From NCBI GenBank assembly GCA_025201765.1, contig MU623421.1:1-64000 (forward strand): 64,000 nucleotides of DNA. The letters run 5' to 3'. A program made the position numbers and the translations under genes. Shown in pieces: positions 12,326 to 26,700 of the stretch. Positions within the stretch are counted from its first letter, which is position 1, and every line of letters begins with the position of its first letter. Source of the DNA: Daldinia sp. FL1419. Lineage: Eukaryota > Ascomycota > Sordariomycetes > Xylariales > Hypoxylaceae. The notes under the pieces are model-generated. The model ran no database searches and was not told the origin of the DNA. It worked only from the letters and a program-made list of their open reading frames with translations.

Positions 12326-13292
12326 TTGGTTGGTGTCACGAAGTGCATGAGGAACGCGTTGCTAGACTCATCATCATTAAGATAGTTATTATTAGACACG
12401 GGTAGGCTTCCGATGATCGATGCAAGATCGAGACGGAACCGTTCAAAAAATCGTAGATTAAATTAATCAGGTAAATAAAAAGTAAAATGTTTCATGCAGT
12501 AAGAGCTGCCTTGTTATCGGAAGTCAACAGGTGCAGGACGCAGATAGAGGAGCATTGTCCAATAGGCAAATATTTACCTAAGTATTCGATACCCCTTTTC
12601 CCCTTTCCCGCGGAGAATTAATAATTAAATAAAATAAAAACATGGATAAACGTGGATACAAGCAAGGTTCTTATTTTTTGAGTATGCATATATACGATAT
12701 AATCTTAAACATGGCTTACGATACGAATGAAGTGGCGTATCTTTTTTTTTTTTTTTTTTTTGTTCAACTCCATTCAAATCCCGAACCTTTGAGAAAAAAA
12801 ATTTATTCATGTCGTATGACCGCAAATGACAGGCACTACCAACAATTTGCATATATCACTTTCAGGCAAATGCGGAACTTGTGAGATCCAAGAATTTAAA
12901 AAACGAGATCCTGTCATCCGAAGTTGTACTGTACAAGAAAAAAAAGACCACGAAGAGGCAGGTGAATGAATAATATTCAAAAATAATATTAAAAATTATT
13001 ATCGAAACACAAGAAAAAAAAACCAACCTAATCTCAGACTCACCGCCTTCTGCCTGCTCGACTACACAAACACATTATACGACGACGACGCCGGCTTACG
13101 TTATTGAAACGTTTCGGAGGCTTGCTCATTTCCCTCGCTCGGCGGCACACACACGACACCATAACCGTACTCGGAAAGGAGGTCGGTGAAAGAAAGGGAA
13201 AAAACCCCCCCGAGAATAAAAATAAAAATAAAAAATAAACTTAAAAAAAACTTGGACGAGGGCCAAATAGAACCATTCATACGGTACAAAAT
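12326..13292. other. Spacer after ura5
   Basis: Holds the ura5 3' end and the presumed promoter of the small membrane-protein gene. It contains a T18-20 tract near 12740-12761, several A-rich runs, and an AT-rich palindrome-like stretch around 12970-13000. No coding region is supported. Confidence 0.5.
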
Positions 13293-14078
13293 ATGTCGCT
13301 GTTACAGTAAGTAAAACACTTCACCTCACACCTACATACTACATGTACATACGCATATAACACATATTACAACACATACTCGCATACATACATACTACAT
13401 GCCTATGCCTATGCCTATACATATACATAGACCTTACATACAAGGTACATTACGCATTATACGTTACACATATTACTCATATTACACGTATTGCACATAT
13501 ACCTCTGTCACCTTAGGGCCTTAAAAAATGTGACCAGCCAATCAAAGAGCCCAATCCAATCAAACTAGCCCAACTCTAACCAATTCCAACCAATTCCAGC
13601 CATTCACGCCTCACCGTCCTCTCACCGTCTCACCTCTCGGGCGTCACCGACTTCACACTTCCTTCCTTCCTCACCCTTACCGTCACCACACCTATTCTCT
13701 AACAAACTACCTAAATAAAAATAACCCAATTAAAACCCAGATTGTTAATACAACAAAATATAAATATGAATCATTAAAAAAAAAAAAAAAAATGATATCA
13801 TCGGTGCAAGGAATAAAAAGTAAATTAACCCGTTTCCTTACTCCAGGTCCTTCCGCAACCTCTCGCCTCGCGCTCGCGTAGGCGTCGGCTTGGGCTTGCT
13901 AGCCTGGGGCGCCATCGGTCTGCAGCTATCAGATCGGGCCGAGGCGCGGTACGGCTTCACGCCCACCGAAGAGGACAAGACCGCCCTCGCCAAGATCCTG
14001 CCGAGCGTCACCGCCGTCGACAGGAACGACCAGAATGGTGGTGGTGGTGGTGGCGGCGCCAGTGGCAAGCAGCGGTGA
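13293..14078 (+). CDS. Small single-pass membrane protein, 81 residues
   Basis: I infer two exons, 13293-13306 and 13847-14078, joined across a 540-nt intron (donor gtaagt, acceptor ccttactccag) to give 81 residues. The first exon encodes just MSLL plus two bases. The protein has a short basic N-terminus (RNLSPRARV, residues about 8-16), one hydrophobic helix (GVGLGLLAWGAIGLQL, about 17-32), then an acidic block with YGFTPTEEDKTALAK and a Gly-rich tail encoded by GGT repeats. This arrangement resembles a family of very short fungal proteins I associate with organelle membranes, but I cannot name a function. The second exon is GC-rich and open, unlike the surrounding spacer. The first exon is the weaker part of the model because it is tiny and far away. 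Confidence 0.7.
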
Positions 14079-17000
14079 ACCGGATCGTGAACCGGGAACA
14101 CAATGGCAAGATATAGTTAGACAGAAACACAGACTGGAAAGGGAAGCTTGTGAATAGCCTTTCAACTCTCGAAGGACAGGCTGAGGAAAGTTGGACTATA
14201 CATTCTATGTGAATATGTGTTATGTGTTATGTGCCATGTGTATGTAGGTAGGGAGGCGAGGAGACAGGTGAAAAATACGGCGGCTGATGGACAAACTAGG
14301 CTGGACTAGGTGATGGCTGGTGCGGCCTATCGGATGCGGAGCCAGCTGGCGGACTGAGCTTTGGAGTTTAGCTGGTCTGCTTAGGTGCATACGATAGACG
14401 TACTGGTCAGTGCCGTGCAGAAGGGAGGAGAGAAAGAGGAGAGAAAGAGGAGAGAAAGAGGAGAGAAAGAGGAGAGAAAGAGGAGAGAAAGAGGAGAGAG
14501 AGAGGAGACGCAGATTTCGCCACCTGGAGAGGGATGAACAGGCGGGCTTTCCTAGGTAGCTAGCCGGGTGGATGGATGGGATGGGTATGGATACCTTGAT
14601 TCGAGCATTGTCTCGTGTACGGTAGCAGTAGTAGCAGCAGCAGTTCGCAACGACGAGAAAGAAAAAAAAAATTCTAGAGCTATGCTAAATCTGGAACTGG
14701 CACATCGACGTCTCGGTGCCTAACTTTGGGCGATCTTCCCTATCTATCGTCGTTAAGAGCGGGGGCGGAAGACGAAAGGGGGAAAAAAGGGACGGATTGG
14801 GATAGGATAGGATAAGATCGAAAAGGGTCGACGAGATCCGGATTACCTAGCTACATACGTACCTAAGCATACATACATCCATAGTGTAGTAAGTATGTAG
14901 GTATGTAAAGCAGAGCAGACGTGGCTGAACTCAAGGCACATCCGGCTAGCTGTAACTAGCCTGGTCCGGATCCGTGCCACGTAGGATAAAACGCGTGATG
15001 ATGGCAGATCGACCGGGTAAGGAGAGAGGGGCAGCAGCAGTAAAGGAGTAGGAAGCAGTGGTAGCAGCGTATGTATCGACTATTCGTTTCGATTCTTTCT
15101 CTTCTCGTGTTAGAAAGAAACGACCAATGCAGTGTATATCCGCACGTATGTACGTAGTTGGCCGGTTCCCACAGATCAAGCGCCAGCAATGCCAACTAGC
15201 GGACGTACACCACACCCCTGACAAGGCCGTCAGACGTCATACACGTCGTTGGTAAGGCCGCGGACGAGTGACAGCGTAGGCTCTGCTTCGCGCTTCGTGG
15301 GAACGTGGTGGGCGGACGGCGCTTCTTGTAGCGAGATGTTGCCCGTGCGTGATGGACTTATGTATGTGTATGCATACACACACATACACATACACATATA
15401 CACACGCAATTAACATACCCCGGTTCTGGAATAGCCTCTCCCGCGACGACACACAACGATCCGCAGAATTCCCCCCCAAAGTCTGTCCCCCTTCCCTCTC
15501 TCGGCCGCGTATCTTAAACCCAACCCAACGCAGAAAACCCAATACCCAAATAACCCAATGCCGGCAATCCATGGAATGGATCAACCTAGTTTGCTTTAGG
15601 TAGTTAGCTAGTTAGGTACGGTACCTACCTTTACCCGGACGAGCGAGAGGAACGGTTCGAACCCGCCCCTGCAAAAGCCCTACATGCATACACATACACA
15701 TATACGCATCCACAACATCTACACCATCTAGCCAACGCAGACCACCAAAAAAGAAGATGCCGCCACACGCGTTCTCCTCCCCCTCGCGAAATAGTCGTAA
15801 ACAACAGCAGCAGCAACCCTACTCCAGCCTAGTTGGCCGAGCAAAAAGCCCATGCAATGCCATGCCATGCCATGCCCTGCTGCCCTAACCTAAGTTCAAC
15901 AGTAGCAATAAAAAGGGCCCTCCCTCGGTATGTGAACTTTGGGATAGCCGCTACCCACGTGGCGGTCCCCACGGGCGGGCAAAATGGCCGAGATACCCAG
16001 AAGCGATACCACGGTCGACCCTTTTTCGAGCCCCAGTCCCGTCCAAAGTCCTAGGCCGCCGGAACGAACCTACACCATACCAGCGTATGTATGTATACAC
16101 GTCGTCGAGTAGCATACCTACCTGCCTACATACATACATACATACATACGCACGTACATATCTGCGCTGCTCTATAGGCGAATTAGGTAGGTGGTTGAGG
16201 AGGCGAAAAAGAATACTTACGGCTACTTGGGGGGTACTTGATCGACGACGAGGACTACTCTCGAGCATGTATTCGATAAAGGAGGTACAGTACGCGGCCA
16301 AAAGGGTAACTAAAAAATTAAAATAAAAAAAAAATACCATTATTTCCATAGGTTAGTTAGTCTTGACATATTTTATTCCGGCCGAGAAAAGAAGAAGAAA
16401 AAACAAAAAAAGATTTATACAGAGCAAACAAACCCGAGATATTGCATACAGAAGCTCTTTCCTCCGTCGCCGCCTCGCCTCGCCTTGCCTTGCCTCGCCT
16501 ATACCCGTGATCTATATACAAGAACCCCAAGCCCCTCAAAAAACACCACCCCCCCAAAAATAAAATAGGAAAAATAAAAATAAATAAAATAAAAATACGC
16601 TCCCAGGTTAGACGAATTGGGTTGCTCGCCCCCGGTTCCACTCCCATGTGACAGGTCATTTTCTATAACCCAGCTCCTATACTCAGTCCACTACCTTAAT
16701 TGAACCGCTTGGCTTGCCTTCCTTCCCGTCCATGGAACATTCCAAGGATTTTTTTTAGCGCGGCCGAAGGTAAGAAAGAAAGAAAGAAAAAAATACTACC
16801 AAGGTAGGCCCCGCGGGAGAATTCTTCTCGACTCCTTCCATCACTTTTACTATTTCGTCCTAGTGAGGGGGCAGATGGGGAATTATATGGAAATAACGCA
16901 CTTCTCTAAATACACACAGCATGCTCATCTGTGGATTAGGAATTGCCTTGAATCTATGGAAATTTAGAATAGTCATCTCAATTGACAACACCGACGAGTT

Positions 17001-17625
17001 TAGTGATTTCCTCCTACATATTAAAATCTGCGGGCGTCATGTGATATCTACTCGATGAGACATTGACTACTAATCAAGGCATTTAACGCAATGGCAGGTT
17101 TCACTTTGGTTGCATATCTTGGGGACATTAATAATGGAAACCATATACTTTGACTGTTCTGATCTGTAAAATCTATCTTATCCCGTAAACATCAGTGAAA
17201 AAAAAAAACATGCTGCAATGAGTCCGCCTCCTACCCTCACGCACTTTGCTCGAATGCCACCCCTATGAAATAATGCGTACCACAAGAAACGAGACCACTC
17301 CAGGAATTGTTAACCGGTCAGTGTAGACGTAAACTTCATAATCACCTCCCAAGGGGGGTTTTGTGGGACCTGCTTTTTGAGCTGGCCTGAATCTAATCAT
17401 CGAGTCTAAATGCAGACGCCACAGCCAGTCTAGTTTGTTGCGAGCCAACCCAGAAAATGCAGAGAAATTGCCGCCGTCAACCCGATCCGATGCAGAGATA
17501 AGAATCGAAACTTTTTATGAGGCCATAAATATGAAAAAAGGAAAAATAAGGAAACAGGATGAACTAAACGCCGCATTTATGCTTTTTATGTTAATCTTTG
17601 GTCGATTATTAAGTCGCCCTTTTGC
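14079..17625. other. Spacer with microsatellites, no gene seen
   Basis: About 3.5 kb without a supportable gene. It holds an 11-bp purine array (14425-14510), CA/CATA-type repeats (about 15365-15410 and 16120-16150), GCCAT units near 15848-15875, GCCTC/GCCTT units near 16470-16500 and several A-rich tracts. Open frames here are low complexity and conflict between strands. The stretch from 17.1 kb on is probably the 3' side of the regulator gene ending at 17626. Confidence 0.5.
14425..14510. repeat. 11-bp purine tandem array (GGAGAGAAAGA)
   Basis: Roughly seven copies of GGAGAGAAAGA in a row, ending in a degenerate GAGAGA part. One strand is all purine, so triplex (H-DNA) formation is possible. 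It is intergenic, downstream of the small membrane-protein gene. Confidence 0.85.
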
Positions 17626-20600
17626 TCAAACTTCCGTTTTAACAGCAGGCATGCCAGGAGACTCCACGACTGACGGCAACGGCTTGAAAAGTTGTGTCAT
17701 GTCCAACGTAAGATTGTTAACAGCGAAGTCATTATCAATATCGCTCACAGACCCGAGTTCTTCACCCCTAGAAGCCCCATCCGTCATAACCCATGATTTC
17801 ACTGTTTTGAGTAGTTGAATGACCTGCATAAATCGATTATCCGGGGCCAATTGTAAGTCCGCTATCGAGGTATTCTTGAGCATCCATTTTGCGAGCCAGA
17901 AGAAGTGAATTCCATCTCGACAGAAACCATATCGCCGAGGGTTGGAAACTGAAGGAGGAAACTGAATCGCCATATCCATATCCCAGTATGATTTGAACTT
18001 TTCGAGAGCAGTGCAGAGAGCCTTATACGTCTGAGCCGAAAATCCAGCGACCGGTGTACCAGTCGTACTGTTATTGGCACTCGCGTTACCACTTCCGGTA
18101 TCTGATCCATTCGCGATAACCCAATCATTCTGCGACAGAGGTGTGGCGGAACCATCCAACGCAGCAATTCGACCTTCGATCTGAGCACGCCGAATCTGAG
18201 AAATGATGGCATGTATCAATATGAACTTCCCGTACAAGTTGGTGCTTCCGGGGTGTATTTGATATGATCCATGGAATAGAGCCGCCAACGTCAGGTTCAG
18301 TTCAGGTTGCTTGCTGCGTTGTGATCCATCCGGATTTTGCCTTCTCGCAGCATCAGATCCATACAAGTTTAATCCCTGCGCGCAGTCGACTGCCGATTGC
18401 GCTTCCCAGACTGCATCATCTGCAGGTAGCGGAACACGAATCTCAAAACTATCGAATTGAGGTTCGCAGTTGAAGTAAAGAGTACGCGCGACATCGAGAA
18501 GATATATCATATGCATCACTCGGATACGCGACTCCTGTTCAACCCACGCCGCCCAGTCAAATTGTCCGGGGTTCAGATCTTCCAACGAGATTTTCGGCTG
18601 ATGGAAAATGCTGTACAAGGGTGGCTCATTTCCGACTTGTAATAAATTGAATCGGCGGCTAATATCTACTACCAGAGGAAATATTCTCCTAGCACTTTCT
18701 CGCTGGATAGGTGTGCCATTCCATATGAGAAGAGATGACATTAGAATAAGGGCCTGTAACTGCTCGATATCCCTCTTATCTCTACCATTACCAAATTTGA
18801 GGCCGGCTTGCTCTTCGCTGCTGCCGAATAAATCGCAATCGCGTTCGAGTGCTATCTTAAGAAAATTTGTTATCTCTCGAACATTAGAAGATGCGGCATT
18901 ATTAGAGTAGCAAGCGCCAATACAGCACATTGAAGCTATGAGACCGGTGTAGGCCTTCATGATACGGAAGGTGGGAATATGGAGAAACGAAAAATGGAAG
19001 TGAAAATGGATGTATGAATCAAGAAAGTCTCTAATGTTGACAGGTGAAAAGAAGTCGTTGAGGCCAGCTGTATGGTTAGAGGGAACCGTGCCGGGAGGGT
19101 GGAAAAAAGCGAGGATTTGCGAGGAGAGTCGATGGTAAGGGTCTTGCGTCGAGGGTTGCATGTCCCAATTCGGGAAAAAGAGCGATCGGTCGTTTACATC
19201 GTTCGGGGCCATGCCTGGCATGCCACTGGTTCTTTCGGAAGTGAGGTTAGGCTCGGTTTTGATTGCGGTCTGATTCTGTCCAATATTAGGAGGGAACTGA
19301 TTGACGTAGGCATGGTGCGCACCAGACTGTGGAAACATCTGGGACCAGTCAAGGCCAGATTGTTGGTTTGAGCTAGAAGCTCCATACATGGGCATGCCAT
19401 TTTGGCCCGGAGGCATATTGAAGTTGGCCAGCTGAGGGTTGATATTCGAAGATATCGAATTCGACACATCGCCGTTGTAGCCGCCGGTCATGCTTCTTCG
19501 ATCCCGGTTACCGTTCTCGTCCATCCGACTCATACTGCTTGATCTAGAAAGCTGGTTCTGGTCGTTGGCCATGTTTCCCATACCATCTTGGATCTGGACC
19601 ATACCGAAAGGGTGGACGACATTATCACCTGGCATGTTAGTCATGCCGTTCATGTGACCCAAGTCACCCTCGTTAGCCTTCTGCGCGTTCTGTTGCTGCT
19701 TCTTAACGTGTGCTTGTGGATGAGACAGATGGCTCACACCGGTAGGATTTCCTCGTCGAATCGAACACTTTTGGAAATGACGTTTCAAGATATCACTACG
19801 CGAAAACGTATCACGGCACAACACGCACATGTATGGGCGGTCGCCGGTGTCTGGTAAATAAGGTTAGCAAAGTGGAGAATACCATTGTGGACCGCTAAGA
19901 CTCACGGCGGAGAAGGTGGCGCTTAAGGTGCTTTGCGTGAAGGTAAGTCTTTGTACAGTGGGGACACGGGAACTTCCCGTCCGCATCTTTCTGCGGGATT
20001 ACCGTGTTCTTGGATGCACCGCTACCTGTGGGGGCAGCGGGCCTTCCTGGAGCGCTGGGTAAGATTCCACGACGTCCTTGAGATCCTACTACATGCGTAG
20101 GCTGCTCGTTGTCCTGAAGCAGAGACTGTTGATGCGGCATCATGGGACTGCCACTGTAAGGAGATGGCAGTCCGGTCTGCGGCATAACTCCGCCGGCGGG
20201 CATAGGACGAAGAACAGGAGGTCGCGCAGCCGCAGGAGCGGGTGCGATAGGCTGTGGGTGAGAAGCCGCGACAGAAGTTTGCGGCATCATTGATGACGAT
20301 GTAGGATAGCCCTGCTGAGGTTGTTGATACTGATTAGGCATCATACCATAAGAACCACGCGTAGGGCCAGAGTTTGGCGGCGGGTATTGGCTCATGTTAG
20401 GCGGCTGCGGAGTGTTAGGAGTGCCCGGAGTCCTTGGGGTGTGAGGATGGCTTCCGTAAATAGATTGCATAGCAGAGGCGTTGTGCTGCAAAGGCGGCAG
20501 TGTATGCTGAATAGATGCGTGTTGTAATTGATTGGGGGAGATGGCAGCAGGCGAAGGATAAGTTGATCCCGAAGAGTTTATAGCGTTAGACGAGTACGGG

Positions 20601-20719
20601 TTTTGGTTTGAGCCACTGTCCATATCCTGTCCAAGTGGTAATTGCAAATGAGGCCACGATTGCTCGAAATGAAGCAATCCTAGGTCTCGTAGCGCTACAA
20701 TTGTCCCTATTTTTTCCAC
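17626..20719 (-). CDS. C2H2 zinc-finger regulator with fungal TF domain
   Basis: Putative nuclear transcription factor. Two exons, 19906-20719 and 17626-19850, with a 55-nt intron (donor gtgagt) that falls inside the first zinc finger; joined length 1012 residues. The N-terminal 240 residues are Pro/Gln/Ser-rich. Finger 1 starts with CPHC at about 252 and finger 2 with CVLC at about 280, linked by HTGDRPY as in classical tandem C2H2 domains. A second low-complexity Asn/Met/Gln region follows, then from about residue 550 a domain like the fungal-specific TF regulatory domain (fragments LHIPTF, CCIGACYS, LLDVARTLYF). This C2H2-plus-regulatory-domain layout is shared with yeast ADR1 and fission yeast Klf1 relatives. 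The start is uncertain: an in-frame ATG at 20623 (MDSGSNQN) may be the true one. Targets are unknown. Confidence 0.88.
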
Positions 20720-23700
20720 CTCTTCCTTTTATTTTCCGAGGCTCAATCGAAACCGACTAGAACCCTACACGTAGCGAACGAGATGGTGGTGATGATGTAC
20801 GCGACGACAAAAAGGACTTTGCTGAGCGAACGCGTTGGCGTTGGTGTTCAATGCTAGGCTAGTAGGTTTTCGCAGGTCAAAAAACCGAATGCGATGACCT
20901 TTAGGATTCCTAAAAATTCCTCCACGCCTATTACCCGACTTGAGGATGTAAATATTGACGCCAGTGCGGATAATCGATTATCGCGCAAAGGTTAGGTCGA
21001 CGATGGTGATGCCGCAGGGCAGAAAAAAGAAAAATAAAAAATTAAGCGGCGATGAGGGGAAGGTTGTTTTTGGGGTAGAATTGGGGATTGAATGGAGCAG
21101 GTGGACGAAAGTAGTTCGTGAGGCTCCAAACCCAGCAGCAGAAGATGGGACTGATGGGGTCCAAATGGTGTTTCTAAAGTGGAGAATTTGGGTCCACGTT
21201 CCTCGAGGTGAGAGGTGTGGTGGTCGCGACTTCTTATTTCAACCGAATCACTAATCTACCCCGGTTGGAAACCGTGGTAAAATTTTTAAATTTTTTTTTT
21301 TTTGTTTCGGTCGGTTTAATTATTTTGGTTCGCCTGAGTACTAAGTCCCTTGTCAGAAATCAAACTCGCATGTCTCGCCTATGTACCTAGGTAAACCAGG
21401 TAGAACCAGCACCTGGGCAAAATCCAGGGGGTACAAAAATACAAAAGTACAAGAGCAGACCTGAAAAGGAAAAGTGGGCTTTCAGTGCCGAAAAGAACCG
21501 TTTAGTCGGTTGGTGGGTAGTGGATGCAGTGAACTGGCGGCGGACAAGTGGATGCCGTGATGAATGGATGACGGTGACTCGTCGAGATTTTGATGCATGC
21601 AAACTGCAAGTCAAATTTCAAAGTGGGTGGGTAGTTGTGTAAGTCTGTGTTTCTGGGGCTTTTTTGGGTGTAGAAGAGGGTAAAGAAGGGTAAGAAAAAA
21701 TAATAAAATACCTAAGTAGGGAAAAAATTTCAAACAGGGAAAAAAAAAAAAAAAAACGGTGGATAATGCGGCAGGTGCAGAGCGGGTATTGTAGATGAGA
21801 TTGGGGGGTACCTTAAGCTGACACTGCTGATGTATAGCAATGGTAAGTTTCAAGGGCTAAAAAAGCGTGGCAAGAATAGAAAATCTGGATTTTAAGGGAA
21901 TTCTTTCCTTTTTGATCAGAAAAGGGGGCGTGCGTTCCGTTAACGCGTCCGACAATGATAAGGTAAAAAACGATAATAATAAAAATAAAAATAAGAGGAA
22001 GGCGGGAAAAAAATATGAACAGGATATGAAGAAAAAACACACACTCACAACAAGCTTAAGATCCACAGCAAGGTACTAAATTCAGAGTTGCTTTGCCCCT
22101 CTTAAGATGTTTTTGCACGTGGATACGACTTGGTTTATAAATTTTTTTCCCTTCTCTTTCCTTCCTTTACAAGCGGTCAAGAGTGATGAAGGATGAGTTC
22201 GAGGAGATTCCTGTCAATGGACGAGAAACCAACTACGAATCGAGTATGGCGTCTTTTGGTCAGTCCTTAAAGGATGAGAGAGAATAATAAGAATTGGAAG
22301 GTAGATAGAAGACAGGAAAAGGGGAGAAAAAGAGAAGTGCTCGAGAGACTAAGGGCGAGGTTGGAAAGTAAATACCAAGTTTAGAAGAGCGGGAGGTAAA
22401 AAGGAAATTCAACGATCAAATCATTTCATCAATTCTTAGGGAATAGGGAATCAGTAAAGTAGAAATCGTCTCTTCGCTACATGAACGAGTCGGTTCCTTG
22501 AACACGCAGGAGTCAGGGCTCGTATGTATGTAAGTAGAAAGAACGAGGTACATGTACAAGCTGTACAAACGAGCCATATGCTTCTACACAGTGAGGTACG
22601 TAGCTGAACTGTAGTCGGATTGAAGAAATATCGGTTTAAGCAGTACGAGCCAAGAGCCAGGGGGTTTCTGGCGGTGCTAGGATTATAGTACAGTACCGCA
22701 AAGGGTTAGACACGTCCGCTAGATACGCGTGCTACGTAGCTGTTGGCTAGCGGCTGGCCACCAAGGGTTCTACTATGTACACTATGCAGTAACCAGCACG
22801 GACCTTGGCCAGGGCACGCGAATGATTTGTGGTAGGCGAGAAACAATCCCAAGTCACCCAAGTCACCAAGTCACAATAAGTACCCACCTAGGCTACGTAT
22901 GTACCTTAGGTATTAACCAAGCTGCACGCCTACCTTACGGATCTAGGGTAATGAACTTTTCTAGACTTGGATCTTCGACGTGTACATACTATGTTCGTAC
23001 GAGACGTGCCTACCGGACCTTACAATACCTGCATTCGCAACATACAGCGTACATACCCGCATACTGTATGCATTTTGTGTGCATCTGAAAATGTTCGTGC
23101 GCACATAGAAGGAAGGTAAGGTAGGTCAGGTTAGGTCTGGTTAGATGGTCAACCGGCTGTAGAGATGTGGTAGATGTAGGTAAAGTACATGCGTAGCGCT
23201 ATAGGTACCTATCATGTATGTAGGTGTATGGATGTCCATAGGTATGTAGGTATATGTAGTTACTACCTATTCGTCGTAGCGCCTAGGTATGTATGTACCT
23301 AGGTATGTACTACATATATGCACAGGCAATGTAGGAGGCAGGTAAGGCGGGGAGGTAAAGGTTAGAGGAATCACAAAGAGAGGAAAGAAGCAGATGGAGA
23401 AAAGCACGATATACGAACAAGTATTGGATGCGCTTAATTTGGGGTTGAATCTACCCAGGTACCTAACAAGTTATTGGGGTCTCCTATTTTTGATGTGCCA
23501 CTTTTTCCTACTTACATCAATCGTTCTATTCTATCAATTTGCATTGCTTCGAGGCTACATACTACCTACATATTACATACCACACATATAGCGTACATAG
23601 CATACCATACCATAACTACCATACCATAGGTAACTAATTCCTTCACCACCTCGCAGCAGCGAACATCGCAGCACCAGCGGGCAAGCGGGCAAGCGGGCAG

Positions 23701-26700
23701 TAGGCGGCGGACATCATCGTCAACTAAGACGCTGTACCCTCGATTCGGAAGCCTGGCCAATTGGTTCCCTTTTCAGCCAGGAAAAATATCCCAGCTCTCA
23801 TAGGACCGCTTCTCGTTGCCGCCTTAAGCCACATCACACCTAGCATGGCTCAATTATTGCTTTCATCATTGATCGCCTCTGCCTACTTGGGATAATCAGA
23901 TGCGAGAGAATCGCTCGTGTTGAGAAGGGCGTACAGTTGCACGACACGACACGTCGTGTTTGCTACCGTACGCAGTAGGGGGAGTAGACGAGTAGGGGGG
24001 AGTGTATGGTATAGTGAGATAGTCAAGGTAGATGAACTTGGAAATTCTGCCTTCTGGTTGGATACCTTCGAGTTGGAACTATATATACTATGTAGGTAGC
24101 TTTCGTTTCTAGTCGCCTTCGATAACGCCTCCGGTAACGTAGGACAATGTGTTAAATGATTTGATATAAGTGAGGCATGTATATATATATTTTCTTATTC
24201 TTGTTTTTATTTTTATTTTTTAATCATTTTATTATTATTATTTTCCACCTACGATACGTCCGTTAAGAGGTAGCATGTATTGTACATTGAATAACACGCT
24301 TGATACCGTAGTCGACCATCGGTGATAGATAGGTCGTAAGATAATGAAAATGGTAGTAGTAGAATACTATGTAGTAGTAATAGATAAATAAAAAATGGCA
24401 GAGTAAAATGGCAAATACAAATGGTAAATACTAATTCCCTCCCCTCATTGGCAACCGATCCATGAACCTCGTACCATGGAAGCGTGAACACCATTACACT
24501 ACTACCGTAGCAGTACCATAATATCCCATCCCGTAGACAATTCTCCCGTGCATTCTTGCGTTCGTTCATTCGTGCATATTGAGATGGTTCTTTTTTTCTT
24601 CTTCTTCTCAGGAGGTACCGACAAAATAAAAAATAGAGAGAAAAGTATCAAGTATGAGGTATGAGGTATGTATGTAGGTAATTTTGCAATCACACCTGAT
24701 GCGCAAACCATGCATGACTCTTGGAAACACAAGAAATACGGTTAGTTCCGATGGCATAGTTGCCCTTTCGCTTTCGCCTTATCCATCTGTTGTCACTTTA
24801 TGGTCACTTGATGCGTCTTGATGTGCCTATCGCGAACGATTCTCTTAGCTTCCTGTCCCTACGTCCCTCCCCCCCTCTCCGATGTCCCCTACTTTCCTAT
24901 TGTCTCTCACAAATCATACGATGAAATATCGTAATTCAAACTATAATGCGTATTATCTACTATGTAATGCTATCTAATAGTCCAATTGGACACGAGCCTC
25001 AACTCAGCCGTCAATGCGTCTACTGATTTGTTGGCATACATGCGCCTAAGTCTAGGACTCTAACCTATCCATTGGATGATCGTCTATGGTGGCCGACGGG
25101 AATAGCCAATCGAATGGAAACGGTGCTCTTTTCCCGGCTGGGATACGTGAGCATCCCCGATGATCCATCCATTCTACCGTACTCGTAAAAACGAAACAAT
25201 ACGATTCCTTCTCGATTACTAAAAGGGATCGAATATCTATCTCCTAGCACCTCAAGAGATCTTATTCCTTTTTATCTCGGTTTTTATCTGGCCTCGATTA
25301 TGTCGTCGTCTGTCTGACTTTGATGCTCCTATTCTGACTAGGGATACCAGATACTTACTGTATCAAGGGCGAGGCACGATTTTTTAGAACCCCAAAGAAC
25401 GAAAGAGGCATTCCGGTTTTAATAATAGCATCATTTCACATGCACTTCATATACTACTGCGAGTCTGCCTCCAACGCATGTATAGATTATACGGATACAT
25501 ATCTGCCGTGCTATACCTAATGTGCGCGATTCGAGCGAACTACATAGAAATACAACTGAATCAGGCGAAGCTGCCCAGGAAGTTGGGCTTCAAACTGCAA
25601 TGCCAAACTGCAATGCATGATTGCGTCGAACAGCTTCATGCATAAAAACGTGCAGACGCCGCCTTCTTCCCTATAGGGTACCAGTTTGCCAAATCGAAGC
25701 ATTCGTCCAAAATGTTCCTAAGATGTAGTATCGTGAGATTAGTCGAGGCCGAATCGAACCAAACCAAGCAAACGAGTGGTGCTGAATGCATCGTTGTTTT
25801 CCCGAAGTCGTACTTGAAAATTTTAAGTCTAAGCCATTGGAAGATATAATTCCCTAAGTCATGGAGTCTTATTCAGTCTAGACTTATTCACAACGATATA
25901 GCCGCCGTAGCAGATTTATCGCCTTGCTCAGAGTGTAATAATGATACTCGAAATGGATATGGGGCGCCTTTCTCGATTTTTCGTCATGACAATGTCTGGA
26001 AAGGGGGAAAGAGGGCTCTACTAGGCCGCTCTTCATTGCCGAACGCTAACTACGATGACGAGAATGTGGAGTCTTTTTTTTTTTTTTCTTTGGTCTTGCT
26101 TAAGCGCGACTGGGATCTAAGATGTAATAGACAGTGTTGATTGATAGACTGTTGCAAACTTGTAAGTCTGAAGAATAGGCACGTATATGATCACACTAAC
26201 ACTGTGATAGCATGAGAGTATCATTGTCATGGGTAATATTAATCATATTTACAAAATTTGCAACGGTTTTTATTCGACTCTGATGGCGAACTGAACCTAT
26301 TCATCGACTATAGCGACAAAGACCATATCGAGTACTACGGATGAAATATACCTAGGTTAATACCGATTCGTGAACGAGATACGCGAGGAAAAATAGTACC
26401 GAGTCAAGCGAAACGGGTCTAAAACCATTCGATAGCTTCCTAGTCTGATCCATGATGAGCCCCTAGTCTCGCCAAGCCAGTTCGGTAATTGTTGATTGAC
26501 TCTGGGAAGTCGATAGGAAAAAGGTGCCGAGATCACCGCTGGAGAGGGTGCAATTACCTAACCCGAAGGGACTGGAGTCATTTACCAGATTGGCTCTGAG
26601 CACGAGGCTTACATTGGGTAGACTCTTGCACTGTTTGTATATCCCTTGATCAGAGCTAAGCATTTCTTCTTATTGCCCACTCCCTACCCCCCAAGCACAA

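Noticed and set aside
15237..15584. 115-codon minus-strand frame
   Set aside because: It is made largely of a TG/TA microsatellite and overlaps an equally long frame on the other strand.
15640..15680. Possible tRNA T-loop (GGTTCGAACC)
   Set aside because: Neither strand gives a paired T-stem, acceptor stem or anticodon arm around it.
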